From contig NC_086360.1 of NCBI RefSeq assembly GCF_036324505.1, forward strand, positions 15,531,293-15,595,292: a stretch of DNA of 64,000 nt, given 5' to 3'. The stretch is from Eleginops maclovinus. Lineage: Eukaryota; Chordata; Actinopteri; Perciformes; Eleginopidae. This document shows positions 37,701-56,339 of the stretch, piece by piece; within the stretch, counting starts at the first letter, position 1, and every line of letters begins with the position of its first letter. The notes beneath the pieces are model-generated. The model saw only the letters and a program-made list of their open reading frames with translations. It searched no databases and was not told the origin of the DNA. Both the position numbers and the translations under genes were made by a program.

Positions 37701-40700
37701 TTTACTTATTATATAATGACAGACTGTTACCTAAAGCCCTTAAACTCCACTGTTGAAATGTAATAAAGCCCTTTCACTACGAATGTGGTCGGGGCCAGGT
37801 GGCTGACACCCTCCTCAGTCATCCTCCCACTAGCTGCTGTCGTGAGCGGGGTTTGGAATTGTCTTTGGATTGGACCAGTGGTTGTAGGAGGAGGAGTGAC
37901 AGCAGAGGTGTGAGATAGGGTGCATTTTCGCCAGATGTTTGGAGAGACTGCACTTGTGGCAATAAGCATCGTCCACATAGAGCCTTGTTAAGTGTAACCA
38001 CACTTTTGAACACTTGGTTCTTTACGCTATGGTGAATAAAATATCTCTGTGTTAGTGTAATGCACGGTGCGGCAGCGTGTGTAAGAGCTGCCCCTCGCAG
38101 AGAGATCTCTCTCGTGGATTGGAAAAAGCAAACAATGCAGTTGTTAAGATAAAATTAGCAAAATAAAATTGAGGTAGCAATAATGCATATGAAATATATT
38201 TTCTTAATTTGTTCTGTACCGATAGCAAACCCAATTACATCAGAGCTTATCGACGCCATGGCCTTTAATAATTTAGCCCCAGGGCCCGTTTTATACCAGG
38301 TCTTGGTCCCATCCCTAGACATAAATTAACAAACTGTTCTCAAACTACATAGAGCACCTTAAGTAGTACGCCCATGTCTTTATGTATGATGTTGCTCAGC
38401 AACTGTACTTAGGCTGCAGTGGTCAATTATGGAGGGTTACAGCTGTAAGGGGGAGTCTGCGGTCAATGAGTCAGGCTATGACTGACCCACAATCTGTTCG
38501 AATCTGATGTGCAGTACAGCTCGTTGCATTAATAGGACAGAACGAGCCCTGTGCACAACACACCATTAAACTCTCACCTTCTCCGTCTTCTTATTCAAGA
38601 AGTTGAATCAAAATTTATTCAGGTTAACACAAATGACTAACCACAGTTACCTAATATTTTAGGCATGAAAGCATCGGGAGCCTTTCATTTTTAATGTGGG
38701 CAAGAACAAAAGTGGTCAGCTGCTGTTAAGCTGCAAACCAAGGAGTGGATTTTCAAAACACAAATATGCTAACCACATGCTAATGTCCTCTCCACTGATC
38801 CCTCCCACTCAATTTGTTGGTGTTTTCTAGAGTTTAAATGAACACCAGATGAAAGCTACAATCCAGATGGGCACATTCAGGCAGCTTTGTGACGTGGTGC
38901 CAAGTGTGTCAGAGAGTAAAAACAAACAATTCAACAACAGTGATTAACAAAATGTTCACAACACTTTGTCATGATGCCTGTTTCTGTTCTCACTGACAGC
39001 AAATCAAACATCAAGAGGGAGGTGGAGACCGGCAGAGACAGCTACAGAGAAAGAGCGGCGCTTCTACGAGAATAAAAGTAAAGACCAATATTAACGTAGA
39101 GGCAAAAGGTGGAGATAATAAAAGTGTGGAGCAACTGAGGGGAGAAGGGTGAGAGAAAACACAGGAGACAGTGGAAGAGAGACACAGCTTAGTCTGAAGG
39201 TCTCAGTTTTAACGTCATAACCGAAATGGGGGATGGCTTTACACTGAACTCCTGGCAACGTCCCGCTCACGTGACATGTCTCAACCTATCGTCCCCCATA
39301 TACAGTCGCGAGCTGAATCCCCTCTGCAGCACCTGTGTGTGTATGTGCAGGATGTCTGCAGGAGTGACTTAGAGTTGTTGTATATATAATACATATAATG
39401 TCACTGTTCTAGTGGTAAACACTGAGCAGTGTTTCAGAAATAATGCTTGATGTGGTTTTGAACATAATATGGCATTTAATTACGGCAACGTTTAGCTGAG
39501 TATCTTGTTAGAAACTTCTCTCTTCAGACAGAGAGCTACCTGACGCTGCAAAAAGGCGTGGCCAGCTGCAGGTCCGCTCAAATTTAAAGCGTCAGTCACA
39601 GAATCAGCACTTCTGGAACAGGGCTGAAATAGAGGGGTATGAGGCATGCTACAATGGGTGATCTGTTTGGTATTTTGAGCAAAACACCTCACAGACAAGT
39701 TTTGTATAGATATTGCCCCATATATTTTTAAAATATAGCATAATAGGAGAGCTTTAATATAGTTCAGACTTATTGATTAGAAATTCCAAACAGTTTAAAC
39801 CCCAAAAGAATAACAAATTCCCCAAATATGTTTTTATTTATTTAACAATTCCAACTCTCGTTCGTACTGTTAATGGTTATTAATGAAAATAAAAACCTTT
39901 ATTTTTCAAGCACTACTTAAAAAACTCAACATGGATATTGACCAAATGCATTGAAGAACTAAATATTTGTTTTCCATCCTTGGTAGATAAAATACTGCTT
40001 TCTGAATATAAGACGAGAGCCATGGGAGTGATGTGAACATTAGCAGAAGGTGTAATAATATTAGAGACTGGCCTGCTCCAGCCCTGCTCAGGAAACAACA
40101 TGTATGACTTGTGCTGTGATCTGTTAAGGCAGTTTTGCTTTCTCATGTTTAGAGACAAGGGGTTGAGGGGTTGAAAATATAACACATTAAAACAAATGTG
40201 TTATATGTAATTGTGTAACAGCACATATTCTCAGCAGCCTTTGTGAGGAAAGAGAAATCACTGTCAACAGGAGCCTGACATATGACACATTGTTTTTATA
40301 TTATATGATTCATTCAGTATTAAAGAAAGTTACAGAGTATGCTCATTTGAACTTAAATATATTTAATAAATAATAATAATGTTCGCAATAAGGAAAAGGA
40401 TGGGCTGGCAGCCTGCACAAAGCGAGACAATTGCTAAAAACAAATTGTTTGCTTCACTGTTTAAGTTTTTTAAGCAGATGGATTTTCTCTGGAGATGGGC
40501 CCTGCTGAATCCACGCCTCCATAAATGAATGTGAGCATTGTGCTGGCTAACAGCCATGACAACACATCGAGCAGTGTTTATTTCTTCCGATGCAGTATGG
40601 CAGGGGAATTTGAAGTTGTAGCCGTGGTGTTTGGATATTATAACACTGCTTTGAACAAATCAGATTTCTTATTTTGAGCTGTCTGTTATATAATTGTAAA

Positions 40701-42418
40701 TTGTTTGTTGGGGTGGTAATGTTGCTAACCTATATAGAATTATTCGCTGTGAACACTTGTTTTTAATTAGTATTCTGTATTTATTAGATTAAAAGGGTTT
40801 ACCACAAATGTGAGGGGGTGTTCCTGAAGAGAAAAGGTGGAGGGAGCTGTAGTACAAGCCAACTCACAGCCAACCATGTTCCTGCTTTACTGTTCAATGA
40901 ATCATTCACCAATGAAGGATGCAAGGAAAGGCTATAAAAGGGTTCCTTGGATTTAAAATGGATGTGTGCGGTAGTGTGCAGATTGTCTTGTGTGTGCTTA
41001 TAAGTGCACATGCTTTAGTTTGTGTGTGTGCACATTGTAAAACAAGTGGGCCAATGCCATGCTTCCTGGGTTTTATAGTGCTGTGTGAACAGCAGCCTGC
41101 CCATGGCTGTCATAGGGTTGGAGAGGAAAGAATTCAGAGAAGAGAGAAACACTTCCAGCAAATCACTCACGTGCACACATATGCATGCAATACACAAATA
41201 TATACACCGCCCACGCATGCATGAGCCCTTAAACAAGGAATATGGTTTGGACATCTGCAGTGTGCACATTGCCTATTGCATAAACATGCTAACACAGATG
41301 CCCACCTGAGGTTCTGAGGCAAATATAGTTGTACTGAAAAAGAAAAAAATAACATCCTATGCACATTCAGGGCAACCTCTGCCTTATTGCGAGACAGTGC
41401 AGATTGCCGAAAGACTAACAGTACTTTTGTCGACAGAGAGACATCGAACAAGAGAGAAAAAGGGAGAGGGCAGCTGTAAATATTCACGCTACTGCAAGAA
41501 TGTGGGAAGAGCAGAATAAATAGACACCATGCTAGGACCCTTACATCCACATATGAATGGCCATACAGTGTCATTAAAAAAGGTACACAAAAGCCAAAAC
41601 GCACACATAAAACGGAGTCACAGTAGAGCTTGATGCTTGACTTTGAAGTTTCCCTCATTATTAACATGATGACATATCCCAAGCCCATACAGCACATTCT
41701 TCTCGAAAGAGAAACTCCCTGCATACAAATGTTATTTATTCTGTGTGTTTAACTGTTTGTTATATTTCTCATATTTGTTTTTTGCTTGTCTTCAAATAGC
41801 GATTGCCAAACACTGTGATTGCTTCCTCAATGTGAGGCAGTGTGATAAGCTAGAGAGCTGTCCTGAAATAGGCCTCTAGTGGCAACTGTTGTATGCTCTA
41901 AGAGGAAACTTCTAGCTACTGCCTGTTCCCTATAACAGGACGGGTTTTCACTCCTCAAAACAAACTGACCATAAAATGTTGAAATATAAAACACAATTTT
42001 AAAGAAGCCAGAAAAAAAGCTTGCTCTTACATTTCTGTATAGTATATTTAGACGTCTGTATGCATGCACGCCTGAGTGCAATCTAAATGCATGATGTTGC
42101 TTCCAGAAGCAGTTAAATTCAATCGCCACAAAAAGCAAGCATGCTGCTCTTTCTGGTGAATACCAAGGTTCTTGTCCCCAGATGACATTAAGCGTATGTG
42201 ACTCTGTGTGTGTTGATGGGATAAACAAAAACTCACAATCATCCGAGAACATGGCCTGTGTTGTTCAAGTCCTTCGCAGGCCATCTGCTCTGCTCTACCT
42301 GCATCACTGCTGCCGTGAGACGAGGCAGGGCAGGGCTGTCTCTGCTCACATTCATCTGCAGTCAACCTCAGACAGGCAATCATGCCTCTTTTCACATTTA
42401 CCTGTCAGTCCTTCTCAT
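34747..42418. other. Non-coding intronic DNA
   Basis: No exon, RNA gene or clear transposon is recognised. A repeat-free patch at 35180-35330 (with GCATTATGGGTAATTGG) and CA/GT-rich patches at about 40975-41040 and 41165-41215 are the only features. ORFs up to 185 codons (for example minus 41167-41724) lack recognisable domains. Confidence 0.5.
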
Positions 42419-47972
<5,554 letters not shown>

Positions 47973-48060
47973 CAATGTGGATGATTGAATCCGAGAGCGC
48001 CGACTTCCACTCCTGGCTCCAAACAACGGCAACAAGCAACATAGCAGTGATAACTTTCAT
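47973..48060 (-). CDS. grid2: grid2 exon 1 coding part (GluD2, partial: signal peptide and start of mature chain)
   Basis: The delta-2 ionotropic glutamate receptor is a postsynaptic membrane protein that binds cerebellin at cerebellar synapses (family knowledge). The exon encodes 29 complete codons plus the first base of codon 30. Residues 2-14 form a hydrophobic signal core (KVITAMLLVAVVW); residues 15-23 are SQEWKSALS, and the mature start is DSIIHI(G). The DSIIHIG start, the W-S-x-x-W-x-S-A spacing before it and the 29+1-codon length all agree with GRID2 as remembered from mammals. GRID1 has a different, shorter leader. A plausible cleavage is ALS|D. The exon ends at 47973, with GTGAGT following (phase 1). 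ATG 48060 is the first in-frame ATG after an in-frame TAA at 48129-48127 and has A at -3. The rest of the gene lies outside the window. Confidence 0.87.
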
Positions 48061-48080
48061 GTTGTCCAGAAATATTTCAT
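48057..48080 (-). promoter_or_regulatory. Upstream ORF overlapping the grid2 start codon
   Basis: ATG at 48080-48078 opens seven codons (MKYFWTT). Its TGA at 48059-48057 overlaps the main ATG as ATGA. The upstream ATG has T at -3 and A at +4, a weak context that would permit leaky scanning, whereas the main ATG has A at -3. A regulatory role is inferred and depends on both lying in the same mRNA. Confidence 0.5.
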
Positions 48081-49020
48081 CCAAAACCAGAGAAAACGAC
48101 AGCTCTCTAAATGAGAGCGAACGGAGTTAAAATCCCGAAAACCGAAGCTTTTTTTAGTCCATCTGTGGGGCGGTCAAAGAAATTCCCTGTAATGTCTTCC
48201 TTGATATATTATTGTCCTGACATGAGAGCGTGATGCTTGTCTGCAGATGAAAATAAGTGGAGATTCCCGGGTTTGTCACGGACTGGCACCCTGTTGAAAT
48301 TCCTACAAACATTAAATCATATGCTGGGCGAGCGGAGAGACGCTGAGCCGCAGAGAAAGCTCCCCGCAACCAAACCTCGCCGGGTTAAAGACGAACTGAG
48401 GGACTGCAGGATGTTGCCGTTCGTTTAAATGACTGTAACAATTCAAAATATGAATGAAAGCCTAGTTATCTAGAAAAAGCGGGTTGTGTTTTAATGACCC
48501 GTGATTCCCAGCCGTTCAGACTTGGCGTCGCAGTTTCCCCCCTGCACCAATCACCAAACCAGCAGCAGCAGCCTCAGAGGACCAAGCCAACGGCCAAAAC
48601 TTCCATTTTGCCCAGGGGCTTTCTATTTTTCATCCACTTGGCCCCTCTTTAAATATCACCAACGCCAGAATACACAGGCGTATCCAGCGACTATTGTTGA
48701 AGGGGAAATAAATACCAAATGATGAAAAGCCTTGTCACATGGCATTACCACAGAGAGGTACCATATTCCGTAATTGTCTATAGTTTCCTGTAGAGATGAG
48801 AGAGAGGCCGGGATGAAGGGGGTCTTTCGACTACAAAGAAGGAGAACTCCTCTTCTTTTCCGCGTCAGGATTGAAAAAATGCATGCTAGGCTTTCAGGAG
48901 AGGAAATAACCGAGGATGCGCGCAACGACTCTCCCCCGTCCGCACTCCGTATGCAGGTACTCGCGTCAGCCCCAGCACGCACCGTGGCTGGTGAAGTGGA
49001 GGTTTGCCGCGTCCGTGTGG
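48061..49020 (-). promoter_or_regulatory. grid2: Presumed grid2 5' UTR and promoter region
   Basis: Directly upstream of the grid2 start codon. It is comparatively CpG-rich, especially 48900-49020 (GCGCGCAACG, CCGCGTCCGTG). It holds further short upstream ORFs on the minus strand (ATGGACTAA at 48162-48154; a four-codon one from 48223) and a TATTTAAA word near 48655-48648. The transcription start cannot be fixed from sequence alone. Confidence 0.45.
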
Positions 49021-49162
<142 letters not shown>

Positions 49163-52100
49163 AAGTGAGGAAAGGAGGGAAGGACAGATAGGGGGAGGAG
49201 ACCCGGGAGAGAGAGAAATAGAGAGAAAGAAGCAGCAACTATAAGCAGCAGCAGCTGTCTGTGTTGCCTTGTACAAGTATAGAGACGAGATGTGCCCATC
49301 AGAGGTGTGTAACAGAGAGACAGACAGATGAAGAGAGGGGTAATCTGTCAATTTTAGCTCTGCCATGGGCACCGCAGGCAGCCATCGATCAGATATCCTT
49401 CCCTCTCTTCAACATGGGGGGGGGGGGGTCTTGTGTTAAGGTTATCTAGGAAAATCAACTGAGCACTCAAAGAAAATACATTGTTAACTGATGTTCATCA
49501 CCTTAACCCTTCTACTGTGGTTTAATTCTTCCTCTATCTATTTCATTGTTAAAACTAGTCACAGCATTTACCTGGAAAGAACGCTTTCCTAGTTCATACA
49601 ATATCCGACATCTGTCCCTCATATACATCCTCTCTCCATCCTGTGAAATTGTATTTTCTTCCTCTGCAACTATCCTCCCATCCCTTTGTCTATCTTTTCT
49701 TTTCTCCCCACCCGCTTTCATCCATTTATCCATCCCTGCCTCCCTGAAGGACTGGAGTCCCAAGGGTTCCTCCTAATCTGCCCTCGATTTTGGATTAGGG
49801 ATTAGGAGTGTTGGGAGCCTCGGGCTACCATTGGATTGACTGTTGTACGCATTCAAGGAATGGGAGATTAAACTGACAGCGATACTGATGCTGTGAAAGC
49901 TGCTCTCACGTCTCCTATTTGAAGTTATTGATTTATTATTAAATGTTTATATAACCACTCACTCATAAAAGGGAACATCTCTTGTGCAGCAAGAAAATAG
50001 AGGTAGAAAGACGAAAAAAGGGAATGTGCACACAAAAAGATAAGATACAATTATTTAATACCAAATGTTTGTGGATGCATCAAAATGAAATACTAACAAA
50101 AATATGGACTACTGAACACTGATATATGTATTTCTACAGACTAAAAGGGTTATTTCTTGTCCCGCTTGAGCATGAAAAATCCTCAACAAAAGACACGTTT
50201 CTGTCTTCACCTTGATTAGATTTCTCAGTAAACCCACTCAGTGCAGGACCTTCCTGGACCTTTGATTAATATGGATGAGTGTACAAATGTTATTCACATG
50301 GAGAGCACAAATGCACACATACTCATTGACACTAATGACATCCCTTTTGCATATCAATTCCTGTCGGACATTAATTTAAATTCACATTTTGGCATGGCAG
50401 GAATATAACTTGGTTAAAAAAACATTAAGAACGTTTGCATAGTTTGATATGACTTATTTCTCAAGAATCGATAGAGAGGAAAAGGCATGACCTTCTATTT
50501 AATTGATCAGAGCTGAATTAATCAGTGAAAAATGGGTTGTTACTGTTGCTTAAGAGACAGAGTAACATTGAGGAGCATCCCTGCAGCACAAAGTTCATAT
50601 CGGTTAGTAAATCATAATTTGATGGATATTTTTCTCCCCAGATGGACATTGGCCACTCAGACTTCTATATCTAAAATCTGTGTGTCGGCTGAAGATTGAT
50701 CCGCAACTGTAATCCCTCTATCTGTGGTCTACTGGGAGCTGAGGAAGATGTTGATACTTATGGTTTAGTGTGTATGCAATGAAGACTATATTCACATGAC
50801 TGTATCTGGCACTGAAAGATATACTTAAACTGTATAGGAGTGTCGTTACTTTCCACTTACCACCTCCAATTTAGGACATATTGAAAATGTAGTAGTGATT
50901 TCCCTATTACAGAAAGAGTACTGTGTACTGCTTATGCTAATACCAGTGCCATTTAGCCTTATTTTCATCTCCTTTTGGACTGCAATATACTTTCACAAAC
51001 ATAATCTTTCGAGAATAAGATCTCACCATCAGGCATCTTTAGAAACCCAGGGTTTCGTATACACCATTTGGGTAACACAAGTTGTACACTTTGTAAATGC
51101 CTTGCAGCAATGTTTTACTTTTTTTCCTCTGTCTAGTATGATCTCACTGTCGGTGGAGACAAAGGATCCCCAGGGAAGAGAGTTTTTGAGCACTCACTGT
51201 TGATGGCAGTAAACAAAATAAAAATGCAAAAATGGCTTTGCAAAAAGTATGGCCATTGACATAAAATGATATTAGGTAACTTGCAGTCACACAAACAGAC
51301 AGTGAGTGTATGAAGCACAGTCTCACACAAACAAAGGAAAGTGTCTCAAAGGTCTCACTGTGTCCATCCCATAACATTAACTACTATGCTTTGTGTCAGT
51401 AATTGGACGTCGTTATTCATCAACACTGTTAATGAGAAGAGATGTGTAATAAAGTGAAATAAAAGATCCTGTATCTTGCAATAGTAAAAGAAACATTTGA
51501 ACGGGGTGTGTGCAGAAAACACTGAAGTAAAATAAAAGAGAAAATAAAGCACAGGTCACCTAAAATAAAGTGAAGATAGACTGAAAAATGTTGGTTTCTA
51601 GTAATAGATTCACAAACACATTTTGTTAAAACCCAACAAATAAACAAAGATAATTTGCATTTGTATCTTTCACTGATCAATTGATTAATCAGTTAATAAA
51701 TACTATGTCATAAATTAGAATGCAGTCCAATGTCATTGTAGTATTTAAAGCAGAATGTATGCATAATCCTTTCACTTTTCAGAAAAGTGCCCAGAGCCTA
51801 TATTTTCCTTAAACTTTCTGACAAAAAACATGTACACACAGACATACCTATATCATTTTAGTATGATGTTATACTGAGTTTATATTCCACTTGTTAGGAT
51901 GCTCGACACGTGTGAGGGCTGCATATTTATATAAGACTTGCCTTTATTGATTCACTTACCTACTAATACATGTTTGATTTATTTACCACTCGATTAGGAG
52001 TACAACTGTCTAGACGGCTATGACATTTCTTAATTTCTACATCACATATGGGATTGGATTTCCCAGAAATGTATACTTTACTTACCTACTTATTTTTATG

Positions 52101-52787
52101 GTTTTATCCACAAATCGAATTATAAGATTAAAAGTATTAAAAAAATTCTATAAGCGCCTCCTTTGTTCTTAAATGGTAGCTGCCCTTTCTTAGTGTGAGC
52201 TGGTGGAAGAGTCAGGCTGGAGGTGTTCATGGGGCCGTGTAAGTGAGATTGTATCTCGGCGCTATAGAGGATGTGCATAAAAGCCTTTTGATGAGCTTAC
52301 AGACCAAACGCAGCACACAAACACAGTGAGCAGACACATGTATATACGCCTCAAAGACAGAGAATAATTCAGGTGTGAGCTGGGTGGCTTGTTAGTATGC
52401 ATGCCTATTGCTGTCACTAGCTCTCAAGGACATTGTCTGTGTTGTGTGCGTGAAGTAATATGAGATATTTTGCACACTGAATAAAACAACTATGCTTCTC
52501 TTTCAATTTTGCCACCGAACCTATTACATGAAAGTCCAGTCAAAAAGATCACTGTGTCGGAAATAAAACTTCCATAAATGTGTGCCTTTGTATGTGAATG
52601 TATGCGTGTTAACTTGCTCATGCTTCCAAACAAAAGACCAGACAGCAATTATTAAGCGTGAGAGCCATCACACACTTTGAAAGCCAATAACAACCCACAG
52701 AGATGGTTTATTCTCGAGCAGAAAACAACCAGAACAAATATCAGCACACGCTGACATTAAAAAAAGACTGTAGCATCCTGTAGTGTG

Positions 52788-52816
52788 TCTTTGTTGTTTG
52801 TTTGTTTGTTTGTTTG
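52788..52816 (+). repeat. (TTTG)n tetranucleotide repeat
   Basis: About six tandem TTTG units. Confidence 0.85.
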
Positions 52817-53139
52817 AACCATCAAAAAGGTTGACATGTGTAATTTAAACAATAGAACATTCTGTTGTGTTTGCACATGTTTATTACTATCATTTTCCTT
52901 TTGTGTTATGATGCACAAAAATATTTATAGCATGTATTTAGCACTTTTCTATTTGTAACATCAGTAGTAGTTGGGTTGTTTTTAGAGCATGTGCTGCTTG
53001 CATAAGAATTGGGCTACAAACAGGAGAGACAACGCAAGGCTATTTATCACCACCCCTTTCCAGTAATGCAATGAATTACAATTGTTCTGCTAATAGCTGG
53101 ATGGCCCTCTTTTTTAAATGTATATTTTGTGTTTATCTA

Positions 53140-53345
53140 GCAATATCTGAGAGGTGCTTCATCTGTCCACCTACCAATGGCTTTTGCCTGCTAATGGCTG
53201 CCTAATGTGGCAGAGAGGGATGTGTTTTGGGGCATGACAGGACCACATCTAATCCTAAATACACCAAGCAACATGGCAGCACCTCCCAGAGAGCCCTATT
53301 CCCAGCCGCTGTAAATCCAACTATGGCAACAAGATCAAACATGCA
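53140..53345. promoter_or_regulatory. Candidate conserved non-coding element upstream of grid2
   Basis: High-complexity stretch with CATCTGTCCACC, CCAATGGC, CTGCTAATGGCTGCCTAATG and CTATGGCAACAAGATC, set in simpler AT-rich DNA. Composition only. Confidence 0.25.
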
Positions 53346-53745
53346 CACAGCACACTGTCCCTCCGCACACACAGTCTAGAGTAACTAAGGCAGAACAGCT
53401 GGCCAGAATCTGGCTCTCCCAAAATCTCGCCTGTCTTTAATTAGTAATGTATTCACCTCTCTATCAATCTGGACTTGCATTGAGTCTTCTGAAGTGAGCC
53501 ATACAATGAAATCCATTTATACCCTTCATTCCCCTTACGAGATATAGAGAAATAGTAGGGTGGGGGAGAACGAGAAAGAGGTAGATCCTAGCCTGGGGCG
53601 AAGGTATTGAACTTATTGGGGTTGCTGAGAGGAGGTTCTCAGGGGTAATTACACAGGAACTCGCCTTTATTCCTACTCTTCTGTCCCTCCCTTCTATCTA
53701 TATAATTAGCTTTCTCCATGCTACAGGTATGTTACATGGTTAGCA

Positions 53746-54365
53746 GTGTCAATTTGCTTTATGCACGGCTACTTCCTGGTTTTAGATAAGCCAGCTCGGG
53801 AATTTCCGGTCAACTGTAGTAACGCAGTGGTCGTGGTCGTTGGCACATCTAGCGCCAACATCTCCGCCAGTCTCCACACTCTCTGGTCTCTGTTTCCGTT
53901 CCCAAACGCCAAGCCTTCTCACTCAAAGAGAGTAATTGTTCCAGGGGAACAACACCGGTACGGCAGCAGGCTTCAGTCTCTGCCTACCTCCCACTTCACC
54001 CGGCTCGGTGACTTCTTCTGACACAAAGTGTTGACTACATACACGAGTATGGTGTGGGATTATTAGGTTTGCTCTTCTAATATTGACAATCCATCTCTTC
54101 CGTTGTTGGTCATCGGAGGGAAAAGTGTTGAAACTAATGGTCGAGTTGAATTTGGCTTAGGACGAACACTGAGGGACGCCACAGTGCTCAGCTGTCGTCC
54201 CCTCACAGCGCTGAAATTTAAACCTTTTCATCTTTTACTTTTTTTTCTACAGTAAACGAGTAAATGACACAAGTTTGTATATGCCGCCACAACAAGAAGT
54301 GACGTCTCAGCAAAGTTTATGAGCTGGCTTATATGTTTGCGGTAGTTTCAAGTAACGTTCCATGC
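53746..54365. other. GC-rich, CpG-bearing block beside the LINE, unidentified
   Basis: Base composition changes sharply from the flank (GTCGTGGTCGTTGGC, CAACACCGGTACGGC). A 91-codon plus ORF (53746-54021) has no recognisable domain. TTTTTTTCTACAG near 54240-54252 resembles a splice acceptor. It could be an old transposon, a 5' exon region of another gene, or an isolated CpG patch. Confidence 0.35.
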
Positions 54366-54749
54366 ATATAGCGAATTCAAAGTCAAAGTCCACTTTATTG
54401 TCAAAGTTTCCACATGTGTTATACATACAGAAAATTGAAATACTGTTTCTGGCAGTCCCACAGTGCAAATACAAACACGAACATATAACATAAAAAGATA
54501 AGAGCGTAGAAAAAAAGGGGGGGGGTAAAAAGGGGTATACAAAAAAAAAACTAAGTAATATATGCATATGTTCGACACAATCAACACAGTTTGACGGTAG
54601 TGCAAGTAGTGCTTTACTGCAAAAAATACTTTGTGCAAAGTACATTTTCAGTAGCAGCGCATAATAGAAAGTGACTGGTGCTGGATGAGGGACGGGTGTG
54701 TGAGGGAGGGGGATTAATGTCCTGGTACATTTCCATTGAGGCTGTGGGG

Positions 54750-54988
54750 AAAGGTGGGTGGGACGGAGGGCGGAGAGGTCAGGGGAGAGATGGGAGCGGG
54801 GGTAGAGGGAGATGAGAGAGGGGGAGAGAGAGGGAGGGACGGAGAGAGGGGAGCGAGAGGGAGGGAGAGAGGGAGGGAGGAGAGGAGAGAGAGACAGAGG
54901 ATTGAGGGAGGGACGGAGGATAGAGAGAGAGCGAGAGAGGGAGGGAGGGAGGGAGAGAGTGAGAGGAGAGAGGGAGGGAGGGAGAGAG
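54750..54988 (+). repeat. Purine-rich GGGA/GAGA expansion inside the LINE
   Basis: About 240 bp of (GGGA)n/(GAGA)n-like sequence sits between the LINE coding tail and its 3' UTR. It gives spurious Pro/Ser/Leu-rich ORFs on the minus strand and Arg/Gly/Glu-rich ORFs on the plus strand. Confidence 0.9.
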
Positions 54989-55194
54989 TTCAGCATCCTG
55001 AGCGCCTGGTGGAAGAAGCTGTTCCTCAGCCTGGTGGAGCTTGAGCGGAGGATGCGGAACCTTCTCCCTGAAGGCAGGAGGCTGAAGAGGCTGTTGGAGG
55101 GTGGGTGGGGTCCGGGTGGTGGGTCGGGGTGGGTGGGGTCCCCCACAATGCTGAGTGCTTTGCGGGTGAGTCGGGTGCTGTAGATTTTGTTTTC

Positions 55195-55975
55195 CCCACA
55201 TTGAGGAAGAGATTGTTATTTTGGCACCAACGGGCCAGCTGGTTCACTTCCTTCCTGTAGTTAGTCTCATCGTTGTGGCGGATGAGACCCACCACGGTAG
55301 TGTCGTCAGCGAACTTCACAATGTGGTTGGAGCTGTAGCTGGGTTTGCAGTCATGGGTCAGCAGGGTGAAGAGAAGGGGGCTGAGCACACAGCCTTGGGG
55401 GGCCCCCGTGCTCAGTGTTAGTGTGTTTGATGTGTTGTTGTTGACCCGGACAGCTTGTGGTCTCTCTGTGAGGAAGTCCAGCAACCACGTAGAGAGGGGC
55501 TGAGGCCCAGGTCTGTAAGTGTATGCACAAGCTGCTGGGGGATGATGGTGTTGAATGCTGAGCTGAAGTCTATGAATAGCATTCTGACGTAGGAGTTCTT
55601 AGTGTCCAGGTGTGTGAGGGCTGGGTGTAGAGCGGAGGTGATTGCATCCTCTGTGGACCGTTTAGCTCGGTAGGCAAACTGAAACGGGTCCAGGGAGGGA
55701 GGAAGAGTGGATTTGATCTGCTTCATGACATGAGGTCAGTGCGACGGGCCGGTAGTCGTTGAAGCAGGCTTGAGATGACTTCTTCGGCACAGGAATGATG
55801 GTGGTTTCCTTGAAGCACCTGGGCACAACAGCCCGGCTCAGGGAGGTGTTAAAGATGTCGGTGAGGACATCCGTGAGCTCCTCTGCGCAGTCCCTCAGCA
55901 CTCGACCAGGAATGCTGTCAGGTCCCGCAGCCTTGCGGGTATTAATCCTCAGCAGTCTGCTCTTCACACTGGCTG
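55195..55975 (-). pseudogene. LINE reverse transcriptase domain, frameshifted
   Basis: Motifs in order: [55 protein letters not shown] (motif A Asp), [13 protein letters not shown] (motif B) and FADDTTVVG (motif C, the FADD form of YADD). They fall into three reading-frame segments (55967-55742, 55726-55418 and 55484-55195), so at least two frameshifts are present. The catalytic Asp residues survive, but the ORF does not. Confidence 0.92.
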
Positions 55976-56339
55976 GGGACAGACACAGAGCCTGGTCGTC
56001 GGCTTGGGGGGGGGGGATGCAACAACACAGGTCAGCCCTGGCTGCTCTCAGCCTAGCTGGGTCTCCAGCTCTGAAGGTCGCGGGCCTTGAGCAGCGTCCG
56101 GACCTCCCCTTTCAGCCATGGCTTCTGGTTGGCTCGGGTGGTGATGGCGCTGGTGGTGGTTACATCATCAATGCACTTGGTGATGTAGCCTGTGACTGTC
56201 TCTGTGTATTCTTGTATGTTAATGTGATGGTTGTAAGTAGCTGCCTGCTTGAACATGTCCCAGTCTGTCGTATCAAAGCAGTCTTGAAGTGCAGCAGTAC
56301 TGTCCTCTGTCCACACCCGTACCTGTTTTGAAACCGGTT

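Noticed and set aside
41167..41724. 185-aa minus ORF
   Set aside because: No domain, signal or splice-site support, and its composition is typical of chance ORFs in AT-rich DNA.
53746..54021. 91-aa plus ORF in the GC-rich block
   Set aside because: No recognisable family. GC-rich DNA yields open frames by chance, so it is kept only as an unexplained block.
54307..55201. 279-aa and 140-aa minus ORFs rich in Pro, Ser and Leu
   Set aside because: Only a short part (the [12 protein letters not shown] region) is LINE-derived; the rest is the purine/pyrimidine expansion read as protein.
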